The notes beneath the pieces are model-generated. The model was not told the origin of the DNA and did no database searches. It saw only the letters and a program-made list of their open reading frames with translations. Shown piece after piece: positions 52,666 through 61,513 of a stretch of DNA of 64,000 bases. Source of the DNA: CAZMPJ01 sp964568455. Lineage in GTDB: Bacteria > Margulisbacteria > WOR-1 > O2-12-FULL-45-9. Made by a program: the position numbers and the translations under genes. Location: contig CAZMPJ010000001.1 in the NCBI GenBank assembly GCA_964568455.1, forward strand, positions 444,073 through 508,072, read 5' to 3'. Positions within the stretch are counted from its first letter, which is position 1. Each line of letters starts with the position of its first letter.

Positions 52666-53412
52666 TCAAATGTTTACTGATTCTACCAAAAAACTTCTGG
52701 AATAATCTTCCTTAATAACTTTATAAATCTTTTCTGCGTCAGCTTTAGTTTTTATTATACCAAAAACAGTCGGCCCAGAGCCAGACATTTGTGCTTCAGA
52801 ACAGCCTAGTTTAACTAGTTTTTCTTTAATTTCAGCAATAATTGGATATTTTTCAACCATTCCTGGTTCCAAATCATTTTTAATACCCGCAGGAGCCTTA
52901 ATTTTTAACTTATCAAACTCATCATAAGCTTCTTTGGCTGATATCCTGATATCCGGATTTACCAATATATAATATGTATGAGGAAAAGGATCTAACTTTT
53001 GCACATCTTCCCCTCTTCCTTTAACCAAACAGGTTCCGCCTATCATACAAAATGGAACATCGGATCCAACCTGTATCGCCAGTTCTTCCGCATTTAAAGC
53101 ACGTAAAACAGCAGCCGCATCAGTAGATCCTCCGGCTAGTCCTGCGGCAATAGGAATATTTTTTTCAATGTGAATTTTAATTCCTCCGGATCTCAAAGCT
53201 AGCTTCGCTGCTTTATAACAAGTATTTTCTTCACCAACCGGAACAGTGGGATCACTACAAGTAATCTCTATGCCAGAAGGAAGACTATTTATAATAATAT
53301 AATCGCAGAGGGAAACAGATTGCATGATTGATTCGAGGTTGTGAAATCCATCAGCGCGTTTTTCAAAAACACGCAAAGATAGATTAATTTTGGCAAAAGC
53401 TTGAAACTTCAC
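52666..53412 (-). CDS. ispE: 4-diphosphocytidyl-2-C-methyl-D-erythritol kinase
   Basis: 248 residues. A GHMP kinase of the MEP pathway. FAKINLSLRVFEKRADGFHN is the N-terminal signature, IPIAAGLAGGSTDAAAVLRA the ATP loop, and QMSGSGPTVFGI the C-terminal motif. It starts on the last base of the rpsT stop. Together with ispG it shows MEP-route isoprenoid synthesis. Confidence 0.95.
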   Translation of the reverse strand: MKFQAFAKINLSLRVFEKRADGFHNLESIMQSVSLCDYIIINSLPSGIEITCSDPTVPVGEENTCYKAAKLALRSGGIKIHIEKNIPIAAGLAGGSTDAAAVLRALNAEELAIQVGSDVPFCMIGGTCLVKGRGEDVQKLDPFPHTYYILVNPDIRISAKEAYDEFDKLKIKAPAGIKNDLEPGMVEKYPIIAEIKEKLVKLGCSEAQMSGSGPTVFGIIKTKADAEKIYKVIKEDYSRSFLVESVNI

Positions 53413-53678
53413 TACTTAGCTGACTTATTAAGTTTCTTTAATAATCGAGACTTTTTGCGCGCGGTTTTATTGTGATGAACAATCCCTTTTTGAGAGGCTT
53501 TATCAAGAAGGGAAATAGCTTTTTTAACTAGGTCTTTGGCTTCGCTAGCGTTTTTTATAATTGCTTTTTCAGCTACTTTTAAGGCTTTTTTAATGCCTTC
53601 TTTTACTTTTAAATTTCTAGCCTGTCTTTTGGCAGACGTTTTAATTCTTTTTTTGGCTGATTTCTTTCTTAATCCCAT
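53412..53678 (-). CDS. rpsT: 30S ribosomal protein S20
   Basis: 88 residues from ATG 53678 (AGGAGAC ribosome site); an upstream extension of 19 residues is rejected because it reads through the promoter of the divergent accD. Highly basic: LRKKSAKKRIKTSAKRQARN, then LLDKASQKGIVHHNKTARKK. It binds 16S rRNA early in 30S assembly. Its stop codon shares a base with the ispE start. Confidence 0.95.
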   Translation of the reverse strand: MGLRKKSAKKRIKTSAKRQARNLKVKEGIKKALKVAEKAIIKNASEAKDLVKKAISLLDKASQKGIVHHNKTARKKSRLLKKLNKSAK

Positions 53679-53696
53679 AATTTGTCTCCTCCAGGG

Positions 53697-53726
53697 TTGA
53701 CATCTTACCATAATCTGAACTATCAT
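53697..53726 (+). promoter_or_regulatory. Sigma-70-type promoter of accDA
   Basis: TTGACA (53697-53702), 18 bases, TATCAT (53721-53726), ending ten bases before the presumed TTG start of accD. Confidence 0.5.
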
Positions 53727-53736
53727 AGCAAGCACT

Positions 53737-54627
53737 TTGAGTATTCACGACTGGTTTAAACGAAAGAAGAAAGAAAAAGAATCCACTAACGTACGGGAAA
53801 AGCTGGATATCCCCGGCCACCTATGGATTAAGTGTTTTAAATGCAGCGAAGCTATTTTCAACAAAGACTTAAATGAAAACCTCAAAGTTTGCCCCAAATG
53901 CCAGTATCACTTCAGATTAACCTCTAGCGAAAGAATAAAACAACTAGTAGACAAAAATAGTTTTAAAGAAATAAATCCCAATGTTAAATCAAAAGATTTT
54001 TTAAAGTTTACAGATTCAAAACCCTACTCTTCCCGCATCGAGGTTTCTATGCTTAAATCCGGATTAAAGGATGCAATCGTTACTGGAGTAGCTAAAATCG
54101 GAAAATACGAGGTTGCCTTGGGTATCATGGATTTTTCTTTTATGGGTGGGAGTATGGGATCAGTGGTGGGAGAAAAAGTAGCCCGCATTATTGAAAAAGG
54201 GGTAGAAAAAAAGATCCCGGTAATAATTTTTTCCGCTTCCGGCGGCGCCCGGATGCAGGAAGGGATTATGAGTTTAATGCAAATGGCTAAGACTTCAGCT
54301 GCTTTAGGCAGATTAAGAGAAAACGGCCTGCCTTATATATCTGTATTAACAGATCCTACTACCGGAGGAACTTCTGCCAGTTTTGCCATGCTAGGTGACA
54401 TTAATATTGCCGAGCCTGATGCTTTAATCGGATTTGCCGGACCAAGAGTTATTGAACAAACTATCCGGCAAAAGTTGCCACCCGGTTTTCAACGCTCAGA
54501 ATATTTACTTGAACACGGCATGGTAGATGTTATCTGTCAGCGAAAAGACTTAAGAAATACTTTAATTAAAACTATAGGATGGTTTAATGAAAAAACAAAC
54601 GGCCAAGAAAAATATACTGCCATTTGA
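53737..54627 (+). CDS. accD: Acetyl-CoA carboxylase carboxyltransferase subunit beta
   Basis: 296 residues from a TTG start; no ATG or good ribosome site fits the N-terminus (MSIHDWFKRKKK), which matches the family start. With AccA it transfers CO2 from carboxybiotin to acetyl-CoA for fatty-acid synthesis. A four-Cys zinc ribbon (CFKCSEA...CPKCQ) is followed by the crotonase-like core: VIIFSASGGARMQEG and DPTTGGTSASFAMLGD. It overlaps accA by 41 bases. The start, perhaps leaderless, is the least certain part. Confidence 0.92.
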   Translation: MSIHDWFKRKKKEKESTNVREKLDIPGHLWIKCFKCSEAIFNKDLNENLKVCPKCQYHFRLTSSERIKQLVDKNSFKEINPNVKSKDFLKFTDSKPYSSRIEVSMLKSGLKDAIVTGVAKIGKYEVALGIMDFSFMGGSMGSVVGEKVARIIEKGVEKKIPVIIFSASGGARMQEGIMSLMQMAKTSAALGRLRENGLPYISVLTDPTTGGTSASFAMLGDINIAEPDALIGFAGPRVIEQTIRQKLPPGFQRSEYLLEHGMVDVICQRKDLRNTLIKTIGWFNEKTNGQEKYTAI

Positions 54628-55561
54628 AAAGCCTTTGCTTGAGCTTTATGAAAAACGGGACAAGCTAGAAGAAGTAGCTGAATCCGGCAAAATGGATATG
54701 AAAGAAGAAATCAAAATGCTTAAAAAAAGCATTGAAACTCAACGCCGCAAAATTTTTACTAACCTAACCCCCTTACAGGTTGTACAAATTGCCCGACACA
54801 TGCAGCGGCCCACAACCTTAGATTATATAGGGGAAATCTTTACTGACTTTATTGAGCTGCACGGTGATCGTAATTTTTCCGATGACCCGGCCATGATCAG
54901 CGGCATTGCAAAGCTTAACGGACAACCAGTAGTCATCATTGGCCAGCAAAAAGGAAAAACCACCAAAGAAAATATTGCCCGCAACTTTGGCATGGCAAAT
55001 CCTGAAGGCTATCGCAAAGCTTTGCGCGTAATGCGTATTGCTGAGCGTTATGAAAAACCAATTATCTCTTTTGTTGATACTACCGGCGCCTACCCTGGTA
55101 TTGGGGCAGAAGAACGCGGCCAAGCAGAAGCTATTGCAAAAAACTTAAGAGAAATGGCAGAATTAACCGTTCCCTTTATTTCAATTGTAACCGGCGAAGG
55201 CGGATCAGGCGGAGCACTGGGCATTGGCATGGGCAACCGAGTCTTAATGATGGAATACTCTATTTACTCAGTTATTTCTCCTGAGGGTTGCGCTTCGATT
55301 TTATTTAGAGATGCAAAGAGAGCTAATGAAGCAGCGGTTGCTATGAAAATTACTGCAAAAGATTTGCTAGAGCTGGGAATTATTGACGAAATTATCAAAG
55401 AACCAGCCGGTGGAGCACATAATGATCAGAAACAAGCTGCAAATTATATTAAATCTGCTATAATAAAAAACCTAGACCCCTTGTTAGGTCTTTCCCATCG
55501 AGAACTTATTGCTGACCGTTATAATAAGTTCAGGAGAATGGGAGTTTTTCAAGAAGATTAA
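54587..55561 (+). CDS. accA: Acetyl-CoA carboxylase carboxyltransferase subunit alpha
   Basis: 324 residues. FTNLTPLQVVQIARHMQRP, DYIGEIFTDFIELHGDRNFS and VTGEGGSGGALGIGMGN are typical. The ATG lies 41 bases before the accD stop in another frame, so the two subunits are likely made in equal amounts. The biotin carboxylase and BCCP genes are not in this window. Confidence 0.95.
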   Translation: MKKQTAKKNILPFEKPLLELYEKRDKLEEVAESGKMDMKEEIKMLKKSIETQRRKIFTNLTPLQVVQIARHMQRPTTLDYIGEIFTDFIELHGDRNFSDDPAMISGIAKLNGQPVVIIGQQKGKTTKENIARNFGMANPEGYRKALRVMRIAERYEKPIISFVDTTGAYPGIGAEERGQAEAIAKNLREMAELTVPFISIVTGEGGSGGALGIGMGNRVLMMEYSIYSVISPEGCASILFRDAKRANEAAVAMKITAKDLLELGIIDEIIKEPAGGAHNDQKQAANYIKSAIIKNLDPLLGLSHRELIADRYNKFRRMGVFQED

Positions 55562-55569
55562 ATTGTGGC

Positions 55570-55592
55570 AGGCACTGAGCCTGTCGAAGTGC
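55570..55592. repeat. Dispersed palindromic element, copy 5
   Basis: GGCACTGAGCC and TGTCGAAGTGCC form the arms. The last bases run into the acceptor stem of the first tRNA-Leu. Confidence 0.55.
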
Positions 55593-55674
55593 CGCTGTGG
55601 CGGAACTGGCAGACGCGTGCGACTCAAAATCGCAAGCTCTTATGGGTGTGTCGGTTCAAATCCGACCAGCGGCA
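55591..55674 (+). tRNA. tRNA-Leu (anticodon CAA)
   Basis: 84 bases with a long variable arm. Acceptor stem GCCGCTG pairs with CAGCGGC, discriminator A. The anticodon loop CTCAAAA between TGCGA and TCGCA gives anticodon CAA, reading UUG. The T loop is GGTTCAAATCC. CCA is not encoded. Confidence 0.93.
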
Positions 55675-55682
55675 TTTTTTCT

Positions 55683-55766
55683 GCCGCGGTGGCGGAACTG
55701 GCAGACGCACTAGCTTCAGGAGCTAGCGAGGTTAAACTTGTGGAGGTTCAAATCCTCTCCGCGGCA
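55683..55766 (+). tRNA. tRNA-Leu (anticodon CAG)
   Basis: 84 bases, class II. Acceptor GCCGCGG pairs with CCGCGGC, discriminator A. Loop TTCAGGA between CTAGC and GCTAG gives anticodon CAG, reading CUG. It follows the first tRNA-Leu by eight bases and shares the D arm GGCGGAACTGGCAGACGC. Confidence 0.93.
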
Positions 55767-55795
55767 TTGACAATTAAAAAAAAACATAATATAAT
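55767..55795 (+). promoter_or_regulatory. Perfect-consensus sigma-70-type promoter of rho
   Basis: TTGACA (55767-55772), 17 bases, TATAAT (55790-55795). It begins at the base after the discriminator of the second tRNA-Leu and gives a leader of about 55 bases to rho. Confidence 0.85.
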
Positions 55796-55859
55796 TAAAA
55801 GGTAAGACAATTCAAAACAAACCACACCTTTATTTTTATTTCCAACAAGGAGGACATTT

Positions 55860-57104
55860 ATGGATATCGTAGAACTCGAAGGCAAACCAGCAGCAGAATT
55901 ACAGCAGATCGCTAAAACATTAGGGATTATAAACATTAAAAAACTAAAGAAACACGACCTCATATTTAAAATTCTGGAAGGACAAACTAAGAAAAACGGC
56001 AACCTGTTTGCCAAAGGGATCTTAGAAATATTACCAGAAGGATACGGATTTCTTCGCACCAATGGATACTTGCCTAGCCATGAAGACATTTATGTTTCCC
56101 AAACCCAGGTCAGAAGATTTGACATGCAAAACGGTGATTTAGTCTCCGGTCAAATCCGCCCGCCAAAAGAAGGAGAAAAGTATTACAGCTTATTAAAAAT
56201 CGAAGCAATTAACAATAGTAACCCGGAACAAGCCAGGGAAAGAATCCATTTTGATGTTTTAACTCCAATTTTCCCGGACAAACGTTTTACTTTAGAATAT
56301 GCCAAATGCCCAATTGCAGCCCGCCTGATTGATTTGCTGGCACCAATTGGAACCGGACAGCGAGGCATGATTGTATCACCTCCTAAAGCAGGCAAAACTA
56401 CTATTTTAAAAAACATTGCTAATAGTATTATTGAAAATTTTCCTGAAACCATTATCAAAGTATTATTAGTTGGGGAACGCCCGGAAGAAGTTACTGATAT
56501 GTCACGATCGGTAAAAGGCGAAGTTGTGGGCTCAACTTTTGATGAGCCGCCAGAACAGCATATTAGAGTAGCAGAACTCATGCTTGAACATTGTAAACGT
56601 TTAGTTGAAAGTGGAAAAGACGTTGTTATTTTACTTGATTCAATGACTCGCTTGGCTCGCGCTTACAACTTAGTTACCCCACCCTCAGGCAGAACTCTTT
56701 CTGGTGGTCTTGATCCCACTTGTTTACACCGACCTAAAAGATTTTTTGGTGCAGCCAGAAATATGGAAGAAGGCGGTAGTTTAACAATTATTGCCACTGC
56801 GCTAGTTGACACCGGCTCCAGAATGGATGATGTTATTTATGAAGAGTTTAAAGGAACCGGTAACATGGAACTTCACTTAAACAGAAAACTTTCTGATCGA
56901 AGAATTTTTCCTGCAATTGATGTTAAACTTTCCGGCACAAGACGGGAAGAACTATTGCTTGAAGAAAAAGAATTAAGGCGTGTCTGGCTGCTTAGAAAAA
57001 TTATGGATAGCTATGATGCTGCCGAAGCTACTGAACAGTTAATCGAAAGGCTTAAAGAATTTAAATCTAATAAAGCTTTTATGGATTCAGCTGAAGTAAA
57101 ATAA
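55860..57104 (+). CDS. rho: Transcription termination factor Rho
   Basis: 414 residues. A hexameric RNA helicase that ends transcription. N-terminal Rho_N helices, the RNA-binding cold-shock domain (GILEILPEGYGFLRTNGYLP), Walker A SPPKAGKTT, Walker B VVILLDSMTRLARAYN and the R-loop region (GSLTIIATALVDTGSRMDD) are in place. Ribosome site AAGGAGG (55847-55853). murF follows four bases after the stop. Confidence 0.97.
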   Translation: MDIVELEGKPAAELQQIAKTLGIINIKKLKKHDLIFKILEGQTKKNGNLFAKGILEILPEGYGFLRTNGYLPSHEDIYVSQTQVRRFDMQNGDLVSGQIRPPKEGEKYYSLLKIEAINNSNPEQARERIHFDVLTPIFPDKRFTLEYAKCPIAARLIDLLAPIGTGQRGMIVSPPKAGKTTILKNIANSIIENFPETIIKVLLVGERPEEVTDMSRSVKGEVVGSTFDEPPEQHIRVAELMLEHCKRLVESGKDVVILLDSMTRLARAYNLVTPPSGRTLSGGLDPTCLHRPKRFFGAARNMEEGGSLTIIATALVDTGSRMDDVIYEEFKGTGNMELHLNRKLSDRRIFPAIDVKLSGTRREELLLEEKELRRVWLLRKIMDSYDAAEATEQLIERLKEFKSNKAFMDSAEVK

Positions 57105-57108
57105 AAGA

Positions 57109-58293
57109 ATGAACCCTGAAGAGTTAATCATATCAATTGACTCAAGAACCGTAAAACCCGGTGAACTCTTTATCCCCATTAAGGGCCCTAATTTTGACGG
57201 GCATGATTTTATTGAAGAAGCACGTAAAAAAGGCGCTCTCGTCCTAAACGTAAAAGACGGCAATAAAGCTCTACAAAAACTGGCCAAAGAACAACGCACT
57301 AAATTTAAAATTCCAATCATTGGTGTAACAGGCAGTGTTGGCAAAACTACGACCAAAGATATGCTGGCATCCATCCTTGCCCAGGAAAAGTTAACTTTAA
57401 AAAATGAAGAAAATTATAACAATGAAATTGGAGTGCCGCTTACTTTATTAAAGTTAAACAAAAAGCATAAATACGCAGTAATTGAAATGGCTATGCAGGG
57501 ATTGGGCGAAATTGAGCTTTTAGCCAACATAGTCAGACCCAACATTGCTATTATCACCAACATTGGCGAAGCTCATCTTGAATTTTTAAAAAATAAAAAA
57601 AATGTGGCTAAAGCAAAAGCAGAAATCTTTAAATATCAAACTAAAAAAGATTTTGCAATTATCAATGCGGATGATGAATTTTTTGGCAACCTATCAAAAG
57701 CAGCCAAACAAAAATCAAAAGTAGTAACTTTTGGAATTATTAAAAAAGCAGACATCACCCCAAAAGATTTAAAAGGAATCAAACTCCCCCTCCCCGGCCA
57801 GCATAATATTTATAACGCCCTAGCTGCCATTGCCGCAGCTAAGCTTTTGGGTATTAAAAAGAAATCAATTAAAAAAGGATTGGAAACCTTTAAAGCTTCC
57901 AGTAAAAGAATGGACATTTTTGACCATCCCAACGGGATTAGAATTATCAATGATACTTACAATGCAAATCCCCAATCCATGGAAGCGGCTTTAAAAGTTT
58001 TATCCATCCACCAGGCCCGAAAAGTGGCCGTGCTGGGAGACATGTTTGAGCTAGGCAAAAAATCAATCCCCGCCCACAAACGAATTGGGAAACTGGCTAG
58101 AAAATTAGGGGTTGATGAATTTATCACTGTAGGAAAACTTTCAAAAAATATGAAAGCTAATCATCACTTTAAAAACAACCAAGCTGCAATCATTGGCCTA
58201 AAAAAATTAATCCTCAAAGGCGATGCCATCTTAATTAAAGGCTCTCGCGGCATGAAAATGGAAGAGATTGTCGCTGGCCTTACTTCATGTTAA
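57109..58293 (+). CDS. murF: UDP-MurNAc-tripeptide--D-alanyl-D-alanine ligase
   Basis: 394 residues, a little shorter than usual. It adds D-Ala-D-Ala to the peptidoglycan precursor. N-terminal DSRTVKPGELFIPIKG, ATP loop GVTGSVGKTTTKDML, NEIGVPLTLL and NDTYNANPQSMEAAL match the Mur ligase family and MurF in particular. It is four bases after rho. There is a palindromic element and a tRNA-Leu behind it. Confidence 0.93.
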   Translation: MNPEELIISIDSRTVKPGELFIPIKGPNFDGHDFIEEARKKGALVLNVKDGNKALQKLAKEQRTKFKIPIIGVTGSVGKTTTKDMLASILAQEKLTLKNEENYNNEIGVPLTLLKLNKKHKYAVIEMAMQGLGEIELLANIVRPNIAIITNIGEAHLEFLKNKKNVAKAKAEIFKYQTKKDFAIINADDEFFGNLSKAAKQKSKVVTFGIIKKADITPKDLKGIKLPLPGQHNIYNALAAIAAAKLLGIKKKSIKKGLETFKASSKRMDIFDHPNGIRIINDTYNANPQSMEAALKVLSIHQARKVAVLGDMFELGKKSIPAHKRIGKLARKLGVDEFITVGKLSKNMKANHHFKNNQAAIIGLKKLILKGDAILIKGSRGMKMEEIVAGLTSC

Positions 58294-58308
58294 AATCCTC
58301 TTGAGCTT

Positions 58309-58329
58309 GCATCGAGCTTGTCGAGATGC
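58309..58329. repeat. Dispersed palindromic element, copy 6
   Basis: GCATCGAGC and GTCGAGATGC form the arms. As with copy 5, it ends in the acceptor stem of a tRNA-Leu. Confidence 0.55.
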
Positions 58330-58411
58330 CTGGGTGGTGGAACTGGCAGACACACCAGCTTGAGGGGCTGGCGCCGTCAAAAGCATAGGAGTTCGAATCT
58401 CCTCCCAGGCA
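58328..58411 (+). tRNA. tRNA-Leu (anticodon GAG)
   Basis: 84 bases, class II. Acceptor GCCTGGG pairs with CCCAGGC, discriminator A. Loop TTGAGGG between CCAGC and GCTGG gives anticodon GAG, reading CUC and CUU. The T loop is AGTTCGAATCT. Confidence 0.93.
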
Positions 58412-58425
58412 TTTAATTTTTTCCC

Positions 58426-58462
58426 TTGACGGATGCAAGTTTATTAGCTAAACTTTCGATAA
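58426..58462 (+). promoter_or_regulatory. Dual promoter of the flagellar operon
   Basis: TTGACG (58426-58431), 17 bases, TAAACT (58449-58454) fits sigma-70; CAAG (58436-58439), 15 bases, TTCGATAA (58455-58462) fits sigma-28 with a poor -35. The two overlap, so the operon may be read early and late. Confidence 0.5.
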
Positions 58463-58478
58463 ATATTATGGAGGCTAT

Positions 58479-59204
58479 GTGATAGAACAAGTAACACAAA
58501 TTTCTCCTTCCGATTCCAACCTGTTAACGGATTCATATGCCTCAAACTCTTCTGATTCCAACTTCCAGCAATATCTTGATAACGAACAACAAAGAATTGC
58601 CTTTTCCTATTCGCCCATGGCCTTTTTTAACTTCGACTCTTGGTTTGGCTATGCGGATAATTCGAGCAAAGAAAATAAAAGCAGCAGCTTGCCAAAAATC
58701 TTTTCCGACATTAATCTTTATCAAGATCAAAATATCTCCAATCAAACAGAAGAATTCGGCACGCAAAATTTATTGTCAGATTATAATTTTAATTCTAGCG
58801 AACCCAAAAATTTATTATTGCAAAATTTGCTGCAGGAAACCGGCTGGCTAACTCCAAATATTTCTGCCTTGCCTATGTTTGCTTTTGCGCAAAACCAGGG
58901 CACTTTATTACAAAATATTGACTTACAATCTCTCGTCGATAAAATAGTTTCTCAGCTTAAGATAGTTAAGGAAAAAGGTGAAGCAAAATTAATCATGGGA
59001 CTTAAGCCAGAAAATCTAGGAGAAATCCTGTTGACTTTAACTTCACGTTCAGGCATGATTGCTATACAGATTGAGGCAAACGAAGAAACTAAAAAGATTT
59101 TAGATCAGCAACTAGAAAAATTGGCTTTGGCCCTAAAGAAAGCTAAGGTAAATTTAGAAGATATTAAGGTTATTGCCAGCAAGGAGGTAGCTAAACATGT
59201 TTAA
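58479..59204 (+). CDS. fliK: FliK-like hook-length control protein
   Basis: 241 residues from a GTG start behind ATGGAGG. The first 150 residues are low in complexity, rich in Asn, Ser and Gln, as in FliK. The last 75 form the Flg_hook domain: LIMGLKPENLGEILLTL followed by IQIEANEETKKIL. FliK measures hook length and switches the export gate to late substrates. It heads the flagellar operon and overlaps the next gene by eight bases. Shorter than typical FliK (about 400). Confidence 0.8.
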   Translation: MIEQVTQISPSDSNLLTDSYASNSSDSNFQQYLDNEQQRIAFSYSPMAFFNFDSWFGYADNSSKENKSSSLPKIFSDINLYQDQNISNQTEEFGTQNLLSDYNFNSSEPKNLLLQNLLQETGWLTPNISALPMFAFAQNQGTLLQNIDLQSLVDKIVSQLKIVKEKGEAKLIMGLKPENLGEILLTLTSRSGMIAIQIEANEETKKILDQQLEKLALALKKAKVNLEDIKVIASKEVAKHV

Positions 59205-59997
59205 CATGATGAATAATGCCAAGAACTCCATTATGGCTTTAAACACTGCCTTGCAAGCTACCTCTTCTAATATTGCTAACATGAATGTTACTGGTTATAA
59301 AAGAGTTGATGTTTCTTTTCAATCAATTTATGAACGAGTACTAAGATCTGGCACAGCAGCTTCTAACAATATTGGCGGCACTAACCCTACCCAACTGGGT
59401 CAAACCATGGGAGTATCAAACGTAAGTGTTGATTTCTCACAAGGATCTTTTGTAGATGGTAGAAATATAAATTTAGCTCTTAACGGACAGGGCTTTTTTA
59501 TTCTTTCTCCTGACGGAGGATCTACTCGTCGCTACACTCGCGCAGGTAATTTTACTATTGATTCTTCTGGAAACTTAACTTCAAACGGTATGGTGGTTTA
59601 TGGTCATGATGCCTCAGGCAGCTTAGTTCCTATTACAGGCTTAGCCTTTGGTGATGATGAAGCTTATAGTTGGAATAGTTCTGGAAATCTGCTTTATAAC
59701 GGAACTACAACTGGTTTTCAAATCGCACTCACCTATTTTCCCAATCCTAATGGCTTAGCTCAAGCACAAGGCACTAGTTTTGCAGAAACTTTAGCTTCTG
59801 GATCAGCAGTAAGCTCACAAGGCGGACCAGGCGGAGCTTATGGAAATATTCAAACCGCACAGTTAGAAGAATCAAACGTATTTTATTTGGGTGAAACCAT
59901 TGATGCTAATGAGATACAAAGAGCCATGAGTGCAAATTTGACCATGTTAAGCTTGGCATCGGATATGATTTCATCGTTTATTAATAAGTTATCATAA
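59197..59997 (+). CDS. Flagellar hook/rod-family protein
   Basis: 266 residues. N-terminal ALQATSSNIANMNVTGYKR and C-terminal EESNVFYLGETIDANEIQRA with hydrophobic heptads are the paired D0 helices shared by FlgE, FlgF and FlgG. Its length fits FlgG or FlgF, its position after fliK fits hook protein FlgE, which is normally longer. The central part contains LNGQGFFILSPDGGSTRRYT, the usual start of the D1 domain. An AAGGAGG site lies upstream in the end of fliK. Confidence 0.85.
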   Translation: MFNMMNNAKNSIMALNTALQATSSNIANMNVTGYKRVDVSFQSIYERVLRSGTAASNNIGGTNPTQLGQTMGVSNVSVDFSQGSFVDGRNINLALNGQGFFILSPDGGSTRRYTRAGNFTIDSSGNLTSNGMVVYGHDASGSLVPITGLAFGDDEAYSWNSSGNLLYNGTTTGFQIALTYFPNPNGLAQAQGTSFAETLASGSAVSSQGGPGGAYGNIQTAQLEESNVFYLGETIDANEIQRAMSANLTMLSLASDMISSFINKLS

Positions 59998-60021
59998 AAA
60001 TAAAATAATGAGTCAGCATAA

Positions 60022-61215
60022 ATGATAGAAAAACAGGCAACAAAACCTGAGATTGCGGCTCAAAAGAAAGTTATAAAACTTCCGCCAGCAATAGGAGACT
60101 GGACTACTTATAAGCCTCCCCGAGTGGTGGTGAAAAAAGTAAAGTCTGGCCTCTATGGCTTTGACCGTCTTTCCAAAGAAGAAATAAATTTATTCCTTCA
60201 AATCCACTATCGTTTCTTACAAGATTTAGCTAAAGAGCTTAAGATTAATCTAGGCATGGCGGTTGAAATATTTAGTGTTAACGTAGAACAAACTACTTAT
60301 TTAAATCTCTTACGCACCTTATCCGGACCTATTGTCCAGGGAAAAATTAAAATCCCAAAAATCCATGATGCTGTCCAGTTAGTATTTGCTCTACCGGTTG
60401 CCAACAGTTTAATTAATTTTGCTCTAGGCAGCCATGATATTGAACCCTTAAACCGAGGCTTAACTGAAGCAGAAAATATTACGCTTAGCACCTCCTTAAA
60501 TGAATTCTTGCCCCATTATGCCAAAGCTTTTGATAATATTTTTGAATCCCCAATTTATTCTGTGGTAAGCTCTCCAGATGCAACCATTGATAATTCAATT
60601 AATACTTCTTCCACCTTTGTTTGTTTTAACGCAGAAATCGCGCTGGGTGACAACCCTCCAGGAAGAATAACCATCGGTTATTTAGGCAGTACTTTAAAGG
60701 CTCTGCTAACCCGGTATAAACGAAAAATTGATTCTAAACCCTTAGACTTTTCTATTCTTCCCAGTTCCTTATTAAAATTAATTAAAGTGCCTATTTCAAT
60801 TAAGCTAGGAAAAACCACACTTACCACTAACGAGATCAATGGCTTGGAAAACGGCGATGTAGTTAATCTAGACAAATCTATTGATAATGCTTTTGAATTG
60901 ATCGCTGGCAAATCTTTCAAACTGCTTTGTCAGCCTGGAACTACAGATAAAAAATTAGCAGTAAAGATCAGCGCTTCAGCTGAATCCGAAAAAAACTTAG
61001 TGCCCCCTCCTACTCTTAAAGAAGAAGCACCAATAAAATCAGTTCCAATAGAAAAACCTATTTCCCCTCCCACCGCTCCAAAAAAAGACGCTTTTGATTT
61101 AGATGATGATTTCTTAGACGATGATTTTGAGGACGAAGTTTCTGAAGGAGACGATTTAGCCGAAGAAGATGATTTTGATGATGACGATGATGATTTTTTA
61201 GAAAAGGAGAAATAA
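60022..61215 (+). CDS. fliM: FliM-like flagellar motor switch protein with acidic tail
   Basis: 397 residues. The middle region (RLSKEEINLFLQIHYRFLQD and on) matches the FliM domain that forms the C-ring; a SpoA domain follows at about 245-315 (LIKVPISIKLGKTTLTTNEI). Residues about 355-397 are almost only Asp and Glu with Phe/Leu, unusual for FliM. The N-terminal peptide that binds CheY-P in other bacteria is not clearly seen. It precedes fliN by one base. Confidence 0.8.
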   Translation: MIEKQATKPEIAAQKKVIKLPPAIGDWTTYKPPRVVVKKVKSGLYGFDRLSKEEINLFLQIHYRFLQDLAKELKINLGMAVEIFSVNVEQTTYLNLLRTLSGPIVQGKIKIPKIHDAVQLVFALPVANSLINFALGSHDIEPLNRGLTEAENITLSTSLNEFLPHYAKAFDNIFESPIYSVVSSPDATIDNSINTSSTFVCFNAEIALGDNPPGRITIGYLGSTLKALLTRYKRKIDSKPLDFSILPSSLLKLIKVPISIKLGKTTLTTNEINGLENGDVVNLDKSIDNAFELIAGKSFKLLCQPGTTDKKLAVKISASAESEKNLVPPPTLKEEAPIKSVPIEKPISPPTAPKKDAFDLDDDFLDDDFEDEVSEGDDLAEEDDFDDDDDDFLEKEK

Positions 61216-61216
61216 A

Positions 61217-61513
61217 ATGGATGTAAAAAACGTACAATTTCCTGAATTTGGAGCAGAAGAACAAAAAGGAGAAAAGGTCGCCCAAAATTTCTTGCACGAT
61301 ATCCCGGTTGAAGCCACGGTTGTGCTAGGAGGCACCGAGCTTTCTTTAAAAGATATTTTAGATCTTTCTGAAGGTTCTATCGTAGAGCTTGACCGACTGG
61401 CAGGAGAACCACTAGACCTTAAAGTAGGCGGACAGCTTATTGCGCAGGGAGAAGTAGTTGCTATTGATGATCACTATGGGCTTCGTATTACGAACGTAGT
61501 TATAAAACAATGA
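61217..61513 (+). CDS. fliN: Flagellar motor switch protein FliN
   Basis: 98 residues. A SpoA domain: VEATVVLGGTELSLKDILDL, LDRLAGEPLDLKVGGQLIAQ and DDHYGLRITNV. It stacks with FliM in the C-ring. Ribosome site AAAAGGAGAA overlaps the fliM end; its stop overlaps fliO by four bases. Confidence 0.93.
   Translation: MDVKNVQFPEFGAEEQKGEKVAQNFLHDIPVEATVVLGGTELSLKDILDLSEGSIVELDRLAGEPLDLKVGGQLIAQGEVVAIDDHYGLRITNVVIKQ

Noticed and set aside
55509..55805. Open frame of 98 codons after accA
   Set aside because: It runs through two well-formed tRNA-Leu genes and is not a protein gene.
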